NCBI GenBank assembly: GCA_036186865.1
Contig: AP025065.1
Location: forward strand, 13,197,192-13,261,191
Direction of reading: 5' to 3'
DNA: 64,000 nt
From: Eustoma russellianum
Taxonomy: Eukaryota > Streptophyta > Magnoliopsida > Gentianales > Gentianaceae
Positions 31,376 to 42,856 of the stretch are shown here, in pieces. The translations under genes were made by a program, and so were the position numbers. The first letter of the stretch is position 1, and each line of letters begins with the position of its first letter. Below the pieces are notes generated by a model, which saw only the letters and a list, made by a program, of their open reading frames with translations, made no database searches and was not told where the DNA came from.

Positions 31376-34337
31376 AACTGCAGTTTCTCTGCAGTAACTT
31401 CCTCCCATCATCTTTCTCCTTCAACCCTTTCATGTTAAACCTCTCAAGATCCATCTTACCATCTAGATTCATCATTCTTAACTCACATCTAGTCATGAAT
31501 TGATGCTTAGTTATGTCTAACAATATCCACTCTTAACATTCAATCATTCACAACCTTCAAAAGTTATCATCAACACTCTCAACACAACAAGTCTACAACA
31601 ATGCCATCACTCATCCTTCAATTCCCTGCACTTACTCTCAAACGTCTAAGTGTAGACAATCAACATAAGAATAGAACAAGGCAATAAGCACATCAAAATA
31701 TACACTTTCATGGGCAGGCTTGACAAACAACAAAGCACCACACTACTATTTTCAGAAATATGGCCCAAAGAACAAGACTTTACGCAACTAGCAACAAAAC
31801 TTACATATAATAAAGCATTCAACATAGACAAGACAAGATTACTAATGTGTGATTCAAGTTTTCTCTTTGTAAGAACATAGGGCCTAAAGTATCAAAATTT
31901 ACGTAAAGCGTATAGAAAGATTACTTGCCTTTGTTTCTAGTTAGCTTACGGATTTACTGCAGAATTTCGGTAGAGGTTGCACCTAGATTGACCTTCTTCC
32001 TTCCTTTTTCTTTCTTCTCTTCTTCTTCTTCCTCTCTTTCTCTTTTCTCTCTTTTCCCCTCTTCAGCCGTTTTTCCCCTTTCTCTTTGGTGTTTGGAACC
32101 GCCAATTGAAGTGTGTGTGGGGGAGTTATGCTCCCATGTGTAACTCCCCATTCATTTAAGTGGGTTGAGGGGTATTTTAGGTAGTTTACCCTAAAATCTT
32201 AATCCTCACCTTTAACCCCTTTATTTCCTTTTCCTATATTTTATTTTCACTCAGCTCCTAATCTATACCATTGAGTAAATCGTGTCTAAGGTTGACCTTT
32301 AATTATTGAGAGTCGTGCTAAAAAGTCACGGGGTATGACACCATTCACCAAAACAAGTCAAAATAAATACGATACAATTCATACAATCACAAAGGGTCAA
32401 TCTGTCCTGTTTTCCAGAATGTTACACCAACTTTCCCTTAATGGTTTACCATCAAGATCAATAGATAAAATCAATTTATTTACATGGATACTTAGCTCTA
32501 GGTCTTAAGTACTTCTTGTAAAAATTTCAGGTCAATCCAAGATGTTTAAGGTACTTAAATAATTTTTCTCCCTAAGGTGGTACGACCAGAAACTGTTTTG
32601 ACCCCTTGATACTAAAAATTCATTTCTGACCAATCCACAAATGATTTTCCAGAAATTCCAACGCCACAATAAACTAGACATAATAAGCTACGACCACACC
32701 AAAAATAAGCTCAATCCAACGTTTAGAAGGTCCTTAACTAAGTCCATCAATTTGGCATAAAATCTGTCCAGAATTCTGTTTCTAGCCGACATGTATAGAG
32801 AAATCACTAAAATGCTAGGTTTCATACCAATCATGTTTCATTCAATATCAAACATAGGGCAGTCCCTAATCCATCACTTTTAGCTCTTATTTCAAGTTTA
32901 AACATGCTTTATATTGCAACATAAGAGAGGTCTATCATCCAACCTTTCAAAACATAAGAAAAGGTAGCAACTTAGACATATTTTCACTAAAATCATGTCT
33001 TAAGCTTCTAGACATTCAAGTATGCACATAATCACATATATTGTAAGGGGTTAAAGTATACTTGCCTCTTCAAGCTAAAGCTCTTGTCTTGGCTTGGTTA
33101 TGAAGTGAGATGTGATGAAATCCTTCACCTTCTTCACCTTAAGCATACGGTTTTAAGGGAGTGAAATGAAAAGATTAGTTCTTTATTCAATAGAGGAAAT
33201 AGGATAGGTTTGAGGGCTAGAGCATCTTACCAAAATGAGCTTGGAATGGAGATTCAAGCACCACAATATGTCACCACCTAAGAAAGTTGAAGGCCTTCAC
33301 CTATTTCAACCATGAAACCCACGGTTTTGGGTATGGAGAAAGAGAGTTCATGTGAGCTTCATTCTTTACCAAAATGAGAATTCTCTTAAGGAAACTTGGA
33401 ACAAGAATTACCTAGATGTCTTCTTGAGTCTTGGAAGTGAAGTTGAACTTCTATCCTCCAAGATGAAAGGGGCGAAATGTTGGTGAGGGAGATGAGGGAA
33501 CTTTTGCTAAGTGTTGCTCTTGCTTGAATGTGTCTTGAGAGGAGTATCAAGATGACAAGAAGGTAGATGTTTCTAGAAAGGTTTAAAACATGCTAGGGGG
33601 CGGTTTTGGAGGGAGATTTGTGAGGGTTAGGGCTTTCTTGAGTGTTAATCAAGGTTAAGTTAGTATAACCTTGGTTACTTTATTCAACTATAGTTACTTT
33701 TGGGCTAACCCAAGTTACTTTATCAAATCATGGTTATCTTAACCTTGGTTTAAGGGAAGAGTAACCATGGTAGGTTTTGAAATCATCCATGGTCAATTAG
33801 GCATGATGGCCGATTTTAGGTTGGGGTCTTTATGACCTCAACCACACTACTTCCTTCTTTAATGAGTTGTCTTACTTGTTCCTTAAATGCATGTCTATTT
33901 TGTTTTCTATTTATTCTTTGCATGATAACTTCTTGTCTTAAATGGTGTAATAGACTTTAAGTAATTACTTTTAACTATTAAAATTGGTTAGAGAATTCTA
34001 GAATCCCCATTCATGCCTTGGCCGAATTTTAGGCTACTTGGGCAACTTGGTATTTCTTGAAATTTTAATTCATGCACTATATTGTTTTTCTTTATTTTAT
34101 CATATTCTAAAATTAACATATGTATGTATACATACATATACACGCCATGTGTAATGCATATGTATATATATATATCTTCCTTGAAGTCTCCCTTATTTAA
34201 TTTGGCTTGGTATCACTTCAATGATGATTAAGTAAAGAGGCTTAAGTTGACTTAAGTAACATGCGCTAAAAGGAATTGCCGCTTTCATTCCATCTCACAT
34301 TCATAGTTTTCACGTACATGATCGTTGGGGTACAACG

Positions 34338-34352
34338 TCCTCTCCCCCTTAT
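34338..34352 (-). other. G polypurine tract
   Basis: On the minus strand AAGGGGGAGAGGA lies directly before the LTR start; upstream is GACGAAACTTATGAT, shared in part with T1. Confidence 0.82.
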
Positions 34353-34373
34353 CATAAGTTTCGTCCTCGAAAC

Positions 34374-36905
34374 TTATGGACTGTCAAAGAGATAGGGGTA
34401 CTTTTGCTTCATGCCTTCCTCTAACTCCCAAGTGGCCTCATCAACTGAATGGTTCTTCCATTGCACCTTGACCAGGGGAATAGACTTATTTCTTAATGCT
34501 TTCACTTCCCTATCAATTATCCTTTCGGGTTCCTCAACATATGATATATCAGCTTCAATCCTCAAAGGTTGCTCATCCATAATATGGCTTGAATCATGCA
34601 CATACTTACGCAATTGAGATATATGAAACACATTGTGTAATTGAGACAACGATGGTGGTAGTGCAAGTCTATAAGCAACTTCTCCAATCCTTTCCAAGAT
34701 CTCAAATGGTCCAATGAATCTAGGACTAAGTTTCCCTTTAATTCTGAACCGCTTTACTCCTTTCGATGGGGATACCTTCAAGAATACCTTATCTCCTACT
34801 TGAAACTCAAGTGGTCGACGCCTCACGTCGGCCCACGCCTTGCTTCTATCCTGAGCAGCCTTCAATCTTTGTCTTACAATCATAACCTTTTCCTTGGTTT
34901 GCTCCACTAAGTCAGGTCCTGTGAAAATCTTATCTCCAATCTCATCCCAATACAATGGCGATCGACATTTTCTTCCATAAAGAGCTTCATAAGGAGCCAT
35001 TCCAATAGATCGGTGATAGCTGTTATTGTATGAAAACTCAACCAACTTCAAACTCTTATCCCAGCTACCTCCAAAGTCCAACACACAAGCACGCAACATG
35101 TCCTCCAATGTTTGAATTGTTCTCTCTGATTGACCGTCAGTCTGGGGATGAAAAGCTGAACTCATGCGAATTTCCGTACCCATCGCTTTCTGAAATGCCG
35201 TCCAAAACCTTGATGTGAAGCGGGGGTCTCGGTCACAAACTATGCTCATAGGAACTCCATGCAAACATACAATCTGATCGACATACATAGAAGCCAACTT
35301 TTCCATTGGTGCTTTAATCGACATTGCCATGAAATGAGCACTCTTCATCAGACCATCCACAACAACCCAAATAGTGTCATATCCACTTCTTGTCTTAGGT
35401 AAATCGGTCACAAAATCCATGGCGAGGTGATCCCACTTCCACTCAGGCACCTCAAGTGGTTGCAATAATCCAGCTGGCCTCTGATGTTCTGCTTTGACTT
35501 TCTGACATACAAGACATTTCTCAACAAACTCTGCTATCTGATTTTTCATTCTTGACCACCAAAACTTTTGCTTCAAGTCATGATACATCTTATTTGCTCC
35601 TGGGTGAATAGACAATCGAGAATTATGGGCTTCCTGAAGCACTTCACTTCTTATCGCATCATCATTAGGCACACACAATCGACCTCTAAACCACAAACTG
35701 CCGTCACTACGGACTTCAAAATCGTCGGATGGCTTCTCCTTCAACTTGCTCTTAACTTTCATCAATGCATCATCCTTATCTTGAGTCTCCTTAATCCTAT
35801 CGATCAAAGAAGGAACCACTACTAACTTTGCAAGCACGTCGGAAATCAAATTCACTTCTTCCAGACCAAACTCTTCCATATCACGCTGTAGAGGTGGTTG
35901 ACGGGGATAACTCGTCTTACGACTCAAAGCATCAGCAACTCTATTAGCTTTACATGGATGGTATTGAATAGAGATGTCATAATCCTTGATCAACTCAAGC
36001 CATCGCCTTTGGCGCATATTCAGCTCCTTTTGAGTGAAAAGGTATTTCAAACTTTTATGATCCGTGAAGATCTCACACTTCTCTCCATACAGATAATGAC
36101 GCCAAATCTTCAGAGCAAATACAACTGCTGCAAGCTCAAGGTCATGTATTGGATAATTCTGCTCAAACGGCTTAAGCTGGCGAGACGCATATGCGATCAC
36201 ACGCCCATTCTGCATAAGAACACAACCCAACCCATTCTTGGAAGCATCACTGTAGATCACAAACTGTTCTCCTGAAACGGGTTGAGCCAAAACTGGTGCA
36301 GACGTCAACCTTGCCTTCAGCTCAGAAAAGCTACTTTCACAATCCTCATTCCATACAAATTTTGTCTTCTTCTGAGTCAATCTAGTGAGTGGCATAGCTA
36401 TCCTTGAAAATCCTTCAACAAACTTGCGGTAGTAACCGGCCAGTCCGAGAAAACTCCTTACTTCAGTGACATTGGTCGGTCTCGGCCACTCGGTAATTGC
36501 CTCAATCTTTCTGGGATCAACCGAAATCCCATTTTCATTAATAATATGGCCCAGAAATGACACACTATGCAACCAAAACTCACATTTACTGAATTTTGCA
36601 TAGAGCTGATGCTTTCTTAGAATACCAAGTATTGTCCTCAGATGTGCTGTATGAGTTTCCTCATCAGGCGAATAAATCAGGATATCGTCAATAAAGACGA
36701 CCACATACTTATCCAACTGGTCCCGAAACACCCGATTCATAAGATCCATAAACGCTGCAGGGGCGTTGGTCAGTCCAAAAGGCATCACGAGAAATTCATA
36801 ATGTCCATATCTCGTCCTGAATGCTGTCTTAGGAATATCCTCAGCTCTTATCTTCAATTGAAAATATCCAGATCTTAGGTCCACTTTGCTAAACACCCGA
36901 GCTCC
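34374..36905 (-). CDS. pol: G pol: RT (most), RNase H, integrase, chromodomain (open)
   Basis: Continuous frame of about 843 codons after the putative intron acceptor at 36906. RT: KVDLRSGYFQL, MPFGLTNAPAAF, FIDDILIYS. RNase H: VIYSDASKNGLGCVLMQ with no intron here, then TDHKSLKYLF. Integrase: zinc region with LSIHPG and CLVCQKVKAEHQR; core Asp in MDFVTDLPKTR, Asp in IVCDRDPRF, Glu in TDGQSERTIQ. Then GPFEILERIGEVAYRL and a chromodomain with VKVQW, EATWELEEGM and YPYLF. All catalytic residues expected for RT, RNase H and the DDE core are present, so this half of Pol may be functional. Translation would need splicing or another start, because the preceding RT part is separated by an intron-like segment. 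Confidence 0.93.
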   Translation of the reverse strand, partial: GARVFSKVDLRSGYFQLKIRAEDIPKTAFRTRYGHYEFLVMPFGLTNAPAAFMDLMNRVFRDQLDKYVVVFIDDILIYSPDEETHTAHLRTILGILRKHQLYAKFSKCEFWLHSVSFLGHIINENGISVDPRKIEAITEWPRPTNVTEVRSFLGLAGYYRKFVEGFSRIAMPLTRLTQKKTKFVWNEDCESSFSELKARLTSAPVLAQPVSGEQFVIYSDASKNGLGCVLMQNGRVIAYASRQLKPFEQNYPIHDLELAAVVFALKIWRHYLYGEKCEIFTDHKSLKYLFTQKELNMRQRRWLELIKDYDISIQYHPCKANRVADALSRKTSYPRQPPLQRDMEEFGLEEVNLISDVLAKLVVVPSLIDRIKETQDKDDALMKVKSKLKEKPSDDFEVRSDGSLWFRGRLCVPNDDAIRSEVLQEAHNSRLSIHPGANKMYHDLKQKFWWSRMKNQIAEFVEKCLVCQKVKAEHQRPAGLLQPLEVPEWKWDHLAMDFVTDLPKTRSGYDTIWVVVDGLMKSAHFMAMSIKAPMEKLASMYVDQIVCLHGVPMSIVCDRDPRFTSRFWTAFQKAMGTEIRMSSAFHPQTDGQSERTIQTLEDMLRACVLDFGGSWDKSLKLVEFSYNNSYHRSIGMAPYEALYGRKCRSPLYWDEIGDKIFTGPDLVEQTKEKVMIVRQRLKAAQDRSKAWADVRRRPLEFQVGDKVFLKVSPSKGVKRFRIKGKLSPRFIGPFEILERIGEVAYRLALPPSLSQLHNVFHISQLRKYVHDSSHIMDEQPLRIEADISYVEEPERIIDREVKALRNKSIPLVKVQWKNHSVDEATWELEEGMKQKYPYLFDSP

Positions 36906-36972
36906 CTGCATTAGGATACTTTAGATATTATTCATGATTATTATATTGAATTAAGACTTGGTAATTACTGAC
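36906..36972 (-). other. Putative intron in G RT (67 bp)
   Basis: On the minus strand GTCAGTAATT follows CTTCGG, and CTAATGCAG precedes GGAGCTCGG. Splicing gives DQLRGARVFSKVDL in frame; unspliced, the frame stops within the segment. T1 and T2 read through this position without an insert (DQLKGAKIFSKIDL, DQLKGARVFSEIDM). The donor is GTCAGT rather than GTAAGT. Confidence 0.65.
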
Positions 36973-37158
36973 CCGAAGCTGGTCGAACAGATCGTCGATC
37001 CGAGGCAACGGATACTTATTCTTCACGGTGATCTTGTTGAGTTCCCGATAATCAATACACAGCCGCATACCTCCATCCTTCTTCTTTACAAATAAAACTG
37101 GGGCACCCCATGGTGACACACTTGGACGAATCAACTTCTTTTCCAATAACTCATGCAA
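36973..37158 (-). pseudogene. G reverse transcriptase, N-terminal exon-like part
   Basis: LHELLEKKLIRPSVSPWGAP, VLFVKKKDGGMRLCIDYREL, NKYPLPRIDDLFDQLR. It directly follows a TAA at 37159-37161 (K-E-stop, where T1 has KEQLQE). It ends at the donor of the 67-bp intron-like segment. The stop separates protease from RT in this copy. Confidence 0.85.
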
Positions 37159-37161
37159 TTA

Positions 37162-37811
37162 CTCTTTTAGTTCCTTCAGCTCAGCGGCTGCCATGCGGTA
37201 AGGAGCTTTAGAAATGGGCTCAGCTCCGGGGATGAGATTTATCTCAAAGGAAATTTCTCGATCAGGGGGGAGTCCTGGTAGTTCCTCTGGAAAGACATCA
37301 AGAAACTCTTGAACTACTGGAACTTGCGAAATGTCCACTGCTACCTGCTCGGCACTAAGAGCATAAACAAGATAGCCTTGACATCCCCTTCGCAACGCTC
37401 GACGGGCACGAGCTGTATTCACAAAAATATTCTTTGACTTCTTCAACTTGGGACCTCCTTGAAATGATACTTCCTCTTGCTCCGGGGCTCTGAAAGTGAC
37501 TTTCTTTTGATTGCAGTCAATATGGGCATGGTTCTTAGACAACCAGTCCATACCAAGGATAATGCCAAAGTCACTCATAGCAATCGGGATCAGATCAGCC
37601 GCGAACTGATGGTCATCGAGCTCGACCGCGCAATTCTTATACAGATAATGAGACGTAAGCACTTGATCACCAGCGGCTTGTATTTGATAGGGTGATTTAA
37701 GCCGGATGGGATTGTGGTCTAATCCCTTTGCAAATTTCTTAGATATAAAAGAGTGGCTGGCGCCACTATCAAACAACACATTTGCGGGCATACAACAGGC
37801 AAGAATAGCGC
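37162..37811 (-). pseudogene. G protease and linker
   Basis: Begins after the intron acceptor with AILACCMPANVLFDSGASHSF; active-site D-S-G intact. It continues with SPYQIQAAGDQVL, FGIILGMDWLSKNHAHID, then the linker EFLDVFPEELPGLPPDREIS and APYRMAAAELKELKE before the TAA at 37159. The frame of about 210 codons is open, so the domain could still fold if expressed. Confidence 0.88.
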
Positions 37812-37886
37812 CTGAATCATACGAAGCTTTAACTACGCAGCAATATAATATTTATCAACTTAGTATTGCATAATTTTAAATCATAC
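37812..37886 (-). other. Putative intron at the G gag-protease junction (75 bp)
   Basis: On the minus strand GTATGATTT follows GTGGCTG, and TATGATTCAG precedes GCGCTATT. Splicing gives DVVAGAILACCMPANV in frame; unspliced, gag stops two residues after the donor. Same position as in T1 and T2. Confidence 0.65.
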
Positions 37887-39170
37887 CAGCCACGACGTCT
37901 CCAGCTTCCTCAACTGCAGCATCGGTCATCACATGCACACGCGCATTCGAGCGCTGACGTTGGTTCCTCTGCTGCTGACCACCTTGCTCACGACAATCTC
38001 TCAGAATATGCCCAGTCTTTCCACATCCAATGCAAGCAGCTCCCTTATCAGGACAATCCCTAATTATATGACCAGTCTTGCCGCAACTAAAGCACTTACC
38101 AGCTTGTACATAGCACTCGCCCAAATGATTCTTCTGACAATGGGGACACATGGGAATGGCCTGATGCTGCTGTCCTTGATTTCCTTGATTATTTCTTTGA
38201 TTATTCTGATTCTGCCCACGGCGCTGTCCACGATTCTGATTTCCTCTTTGGTTCTGATTCTGCTGTCTACCTTGCCTCCCATGAAATTCTGTCTAGTCAT
38301 TTTCCTTGCTCCTTTATCACCGGAAATGTCCCTTCCTCTTTTCTGGCCCACCGTCGCATCGCGACGAATGATATCCTTCTCGATCCGATAACATGCATCA
38401 ACGAGCGCCTCAAAATTAGCAGAGATAACATTTACCAACCAAGTGCGAATCCTTGGGTTTAGCCCACTCTCAAACTTCACCATCTTAGATTCCTCATCAT
38501 TCATCGTAGCCGGATAAAATCTACCCAAAGCCAGAAACTTGCTCACATATTCAGACACAGTCATGCCAGGTTCTTGCTTCAACATTTCAAAATCATGCCT
38601 CTTTTTCATTTTTACTGACGGGGGAAAATAAAACTTGTTGAACTCTTGGATGAATCTCTCCCATGGAATAGGTCGGGGCAAAGGTTGCAGCTTAGCCTTC
38701 CACCACTGGTTCGCCTCACCAAGGAGGAAAGGCCTTACAGCTTGGGTTTTCATATTGTCAGGGGCTCCATTCAGTTCAAAACAGTTCTCCACTTCATCTA
38801 GCCATTTTTCAGCCATATCGGGGTCAGACTTGCCTTCAAAAGGCGGCACATTCGCTCGCTTGAGCTTCTCAAAGTAATACTGCGCATCTCTTATCGGTTC
38901 ATAAGGGGGAGGAGGGGCAACTTACTGAATCATTCCCTGGCCAATCTGAGTTACGGTCTGACAGAATGCTTGGAAATCCGGAATAAGAAGTGGCACTTGC
39001 GGAAGAGGGTTTCCTTGAGCTGGTGGGGGATTTTCATTCTGCGGTGGATGAGGGGGCGGTGGATTCTGATTCTGAGGAGGGGGTGGAGGGACTTGATCTT
39101 GAGGTTGTGGAGGGTTTAGTTCGGGTGCATGGGCAGCATCTCTGCGAGGTCTACCACGAGTCCGAACCAT
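37887..39170 (-). pseudogene. gag: G gag (one stop, one frameshift)
   Basis: Starts MVRTRGRPRRDAAHAPELNP at 39170, then a Pro/Gln-rich N-terminus. A TAA at 38922-38924 (after GMIQ, probably from CAA) interrupts it. The main gag domain then runs FEGKSDPDMAEKWLDEVENCF, EANQWWKAKL, MTVSEYVSKFLALGRFYP. A frameshift near 38285 precedes the Gln/Asn-rich linker. The nucleocapsid part (37993-38148) has a shortened knuckle CPHCQKNHLGEC and two canonical knuckles, CFSCGKTGHIIRDC and CIGCGKTGHILRDC. T1 has only one canonical knuckle, so one was duplicated here. It ends in DVVAG at the intron donor. Confidence 0.88.
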
Positions 39171-39444
39171 CTGTATACGGAGTAGAAAGATATATATATG
39201 TATATATGGATCGAAATGACTGACTGAATTTAGGCATGCTGGGAAAAAGGAATTTAAAGCAGGAAAAAGAGTTAATATGCGACATATCAGGCTAGCAGGT
39301 CAACCAAGGGGACCCTATTTCCAATCTAAGTTGTCTAAGCTAAGGCCATCTCTCTTCTAAGATCATGACTTAAGTCTAAGATCAGTTCTTAGTTTTCTAA
39401 GATCATAACTTAGCTTCTACGTTCTGCCCGAATCTAGAGCCTGG

Positions 39445-39456
39445 GCTCTGATACCA
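39445..39456 (-). other. G primer-binding site
   Basis: TGGTATCAGAGC on the minus strand, two bases from the LTR end; perfect initiator tRNA-Met type. Bases 39171-39444 are leader. Confidence 0.93.
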
Positions 39457-39458
39457 CC

Positions 39459-42400
39459 TGTAGCGCCCCGTACTCGGCTACCCCTCGTACGGTGCACCCG
39501 CCGTACTTTCCCTTTCAGAAAAGTACAAAGCGTCGATACTTAACTCGTAAAACCCATGGATAAACATGGATTACAAAGTCACGATCTTAACAGGTAGATA
39601 AAATATGGCAGAATTTGAACTTTAATCCGAAAGCGTCAAATCGCGAATACATAGCAAAATTATACAAACGTTATCCGAAAAGAGTCCGAAAGTAGCTAAG
39701 TCCCAAAATGTCCCAAAGGCTCATCAAAAGCTTTCATCATCATTCCCCTAACAGCGACTTCAATAACCTATGGGTATGGCATCCTTGGCTCATCATCAAT
39801 CCACTCGACTTCATTTCCTGGCTCTGGGGGGAAAAATAAATGGGTGAGCGACAAAGTCGCCAGCAAGTATACAATAACACCGTACAATAAAGAGAAAACG
39901 GCATACAAGAATCAAACCCCAATTCCTTAAGTTAAAACGTACCTGTTAATACCTTTCCGAAGCATCATACTTAAAATCATATCAATACTTAGCTAAGATC
40001 TAAATGTCACCACTTAGTTAGATTCTACGTGCTATAGCCAACTTTACTTCTATGAAAAGGTATCATGCATAATGTGTATGAAAATGTGAATGCGATGCAA
40101 ATGCAACGGAAAACATTCTTTTTTTTCGTTTTCGACATGCTCATAAAAATACTTGAACTTTCCTTTCTTTCTTTTAAATCATGCTTATCATAAAACAAGA
40201 GAGTGTGTCAGCCTATTATACCGGGCATGACTCGGTTCTTATAACATGATCACCTTCAGGTCTATTATACCGGACCTGGCTCGGTTCTTATACTCTTCAG
40301 ACCTATTATACCGGGCCTGGATCGGTTCTTATATTTCATCAGACCTATTATACCGGGCCTGGATCGGTTCTTATACTTCTTCGGATCAATTAACCCTGGA
40401 TCTGTAGCGGGTTAAGCTGGCCAGAAGGGTCAAAACAGAAACTTTATATAAAACATCAATAAAATCATGAGCATGTAACATATGAGCATGTCAATGCAAG
40501 TGCATGGGATGCAACATGATAAAATGCACTTATAACATCATAAACAACTTTCTTCATGGGCTGGAAAACGATCCAGCAGCATGTCCTGTATTGTCCGGCC
40601 TCAAAATCAACCTTTTGAGCCTATTTTCCAGAAACTAAAAATATGGACATGCAACACATGATCTTAACTACATTCTGTACAAATTTCATGCGATTTCGAC
40701 AAGCGTAGGTACCTCAATAAAAATAATTCCCAACAAGGGTACAACAGAAATTCTGTTGCACTCTCAACTCCATTCCTTACCTTGTCTCCATCCATAAACT
40801 TATCATGGGGCTCACTTAGCGCCTGGAAATCTTTCCTATTTCCTTTATGAACAATATTCAAATGCCCATTCACCAAAACAAGTCAAAATAAATACGATAC
40901 AATTCATACAAGCACAAAGGGTCAATATGTCTTGTTTTCCAGAATGTTACACCAACTTTCCCTTAATGGTTTACCATCAAGATCAATAGATAAAATCAAT
41001 TTCTTTACATGGATACTTAGCTCTAGGTCTTAAGTACTTCTTGTAAAAATTTCAGGTCAATCCAAGATGTTTAAGGTACTTAAATAATTTTTCTCCCTAA
41101 GGTGGTACGACCAGAAACTGTTTTGACCCCTTGATACTAAAAATTCATTTCTGACCAATCCACAAATGATTTTCCAGAAATTCCAACGCCACAATAAACT
41201 AGACATAATAAGCTACGACCACACCAAAAATAAGCTCAATCCAACGTTTAGAAGGTCCTTAACTAAGTCCATCAATTTGGCATAAAATCTGTCCAGAATT
41301 CTGTTTCTAGCCGACATGTATAGAGAAATCACTAAAATGCTAGGTTTCATACCAATCATGTTTCATTCAATATCAAACATAGGGCAGTCCCTAATCCATC
41401 ACTTTTAGCTCTTATTTCAAGTTTAAACATGCTTTATATTGCAACATAAGAGAGGTCTATCATCCAACCTTTCAAAACATAAGAAAAGGTAGCAACTTAG
41501 ACATATTTTCACTAAAATCATGTCTTAAGCTTCTAGACATTCAAGTATGCACATAATCACATATATTGTAAGGGGTTAAAGTATACTTGCCTCTTCAAGC
41601 TAAAGCTCTTGTCTTGGCTTGGTTATGAAGTGAGATGTGATGAAATCCTTCACCTTCTTCACCTTAAGCATACGGTTTTAAGGGAGTGAAATGAAAAGAT
41701 TAGTTCTTTATTCAATAGAGGAAATAGGATAGGTTTGAGGGCTAGAGAATCTTACCAAAATGAGCTTGGAATGGAGATTCAAGCACCACAATATGTCACC
41801 ACCTAAGAAAGTTGAAGGCTTTCACCTATTTCAACCCCACGGTTTTGGGTATGGAGAAAGAGAGTTCATGTGAGCTTCATTCTTTACCAAAATGAGAATT
41901 CTCTTAAGGAAACTTGGAACAAGACTTACCTAGATGTCTTCTTGAGTCTTGGAAGTGAAGTTGAACTTCTATCCTCTAAGATGAAAGGGGCGAAATGTTG
42001 GTGAGGGAGATGAGGGAACTTTTGCTAAGTGTTGCTCTTGCTTGAATGTGTCTTGAGAGGAGTCTCAAGATGACAAGAAGGTAGATGTTTCTAGAAAGGT
42101 TTAAAACATGCTAGGGGCGGTTTTGGAGGGAGATTTGTGAGGGTTAGGGCTTTCTTGAGTGTTAATCAAGGTTAAGTTAGTATAACCTTGGTTACTTTAT
42201 TCAACTATAGTTACTTTTGGGCTAACCCAAGTTACTTTATCAAATCATGGTTATCTTAACCTTGGTTTAAGGAAAGAGTAACCATGGTAGGTTTTGAAAT
42301 CATCCATGGTCAATTAGGCATGATGGCCGATTTTAGGTTGGGGTCTTTATGACCTCAACCACACTACTTCCTTCTTTAATGAGTTGTCTTACTTGTTCCT

Positions 42401-42856
42401 TAAATGCATGTCTATTTTGTTTTCTATTTATTCTTTGCATGATAACTTCTTGTCTTAAATGGTGTAATAGACTTTAAGTAATTACTTTTAACTAATAAAA
42501 TTGGTTAGAGAATTCTAGAATCCCCATTCATGCCTTGGCCGAATTTTAGGCTTCTTGGGCAACTTGGTATTTCTTGAAATTTTAATTCATGCACTATATT
42601 GTTTTTCTTTATTTTATCATATTCTAAAATTAACATATGTATGTATACATACATATACACGCCATGTGTAATGCATATGTATATATATATTTATCTTCCT
42701 TGAAGTCTCCCTTATTTAATTTGGCTTGGTATCACTTCAGTGATGATTAAGTAAAGAGGCTTAAGTTGACTTAAGTAACATGCGCTAAAAGGAATTGCCT
42801 CTTTCATTCCATCTCACATTCATAGTTTTCACGTACATGATCGTTGGGGTACAACA
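39459..42856 (-). repeat. G 5' LTR (3398 bp)
   Basis: Starts TGTTGTACCCCAACG at 42856 (minus) and ends GGGGCGCTACA at 39459. Contains U5 hairpin 39503-39526, micro-ORF 39768-39824, stem 39848-39860, tandem array 40209-40375, and the empty site for the solo LTR near 40866-40870. Small differences from the 3' LTR include a 12-bp length change near 40428. No gene inside. Confidence 0.95.

Larger units (their letters stand above)
29204..32340 (-). mobile_element. Solo LTR of the T1 family (3137 bp)
   Basis: A complete LTR with TG/CA ends: minus-strand start TGTCATACCCCGTGAC at 32340, end GGGGCGCTACA at 29204. Flanked by the 5-bp duplication CCATT (29199-29203 and 32341-32345). The G 5' LTR shows the empty site at about 40866-40870. 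No internal region, so it arose by LTR-LTR recombination after insertion into G. It contains the palindrome array (31065-31375), hairpin/TATA array with six units (29961-30336), acidic micro-ORF (29470-29547) and U5 hairpin (29249-29271). Confidence 0.95.
27781..34337 (-). repeat. G 3' LTR (interrupted by a solo LTR)
   Basis: The LTR end (TGTAGCGCCCCG on the plus strand) is at 27781 and the LTR start at 34337, where TG is changed to CG. It contains the U5 hairpin (27825-27848), acidic micro-ORF (28090-28146), stem (28170-28182), a tandem array (28531-28697), the solo LTR (29204-32340) and a block with repeated GGTTAC/GTAACC text (33650-33790). The part at 32346-34337 holds no gene and matches 40871-42856. 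Confidence 0.93.
27781..42856 (-). mobile_element. G: Tekay-type chromovirus with both LTRs and target duplication
   Basis: 5' LTR 39459-42856, primer site, gag, protease, RT, RNase H, integrase, chromodomain, purine tract, 3' LTR 27781-34337 (with a nested solo LTR). The 5-bp duplication GTATA is present at 27776-27780 and 42857-42861. Without the solo LTR the two LTRs are about equal (3.4 kb) and differ at few positions by eye, so this is a young insertion. The copia host frame is continuous across the duplication. Pol from RT to chromodomain is open; gag has one stop and one frameshift, and one stop lies between protease and RT. Confidence 0.95.

Noticed and set aside
34411..36878. Plus-strand frames of 60-125 codons within G pol
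   Set aside because: Shadows of the long minus-strand pol frame.
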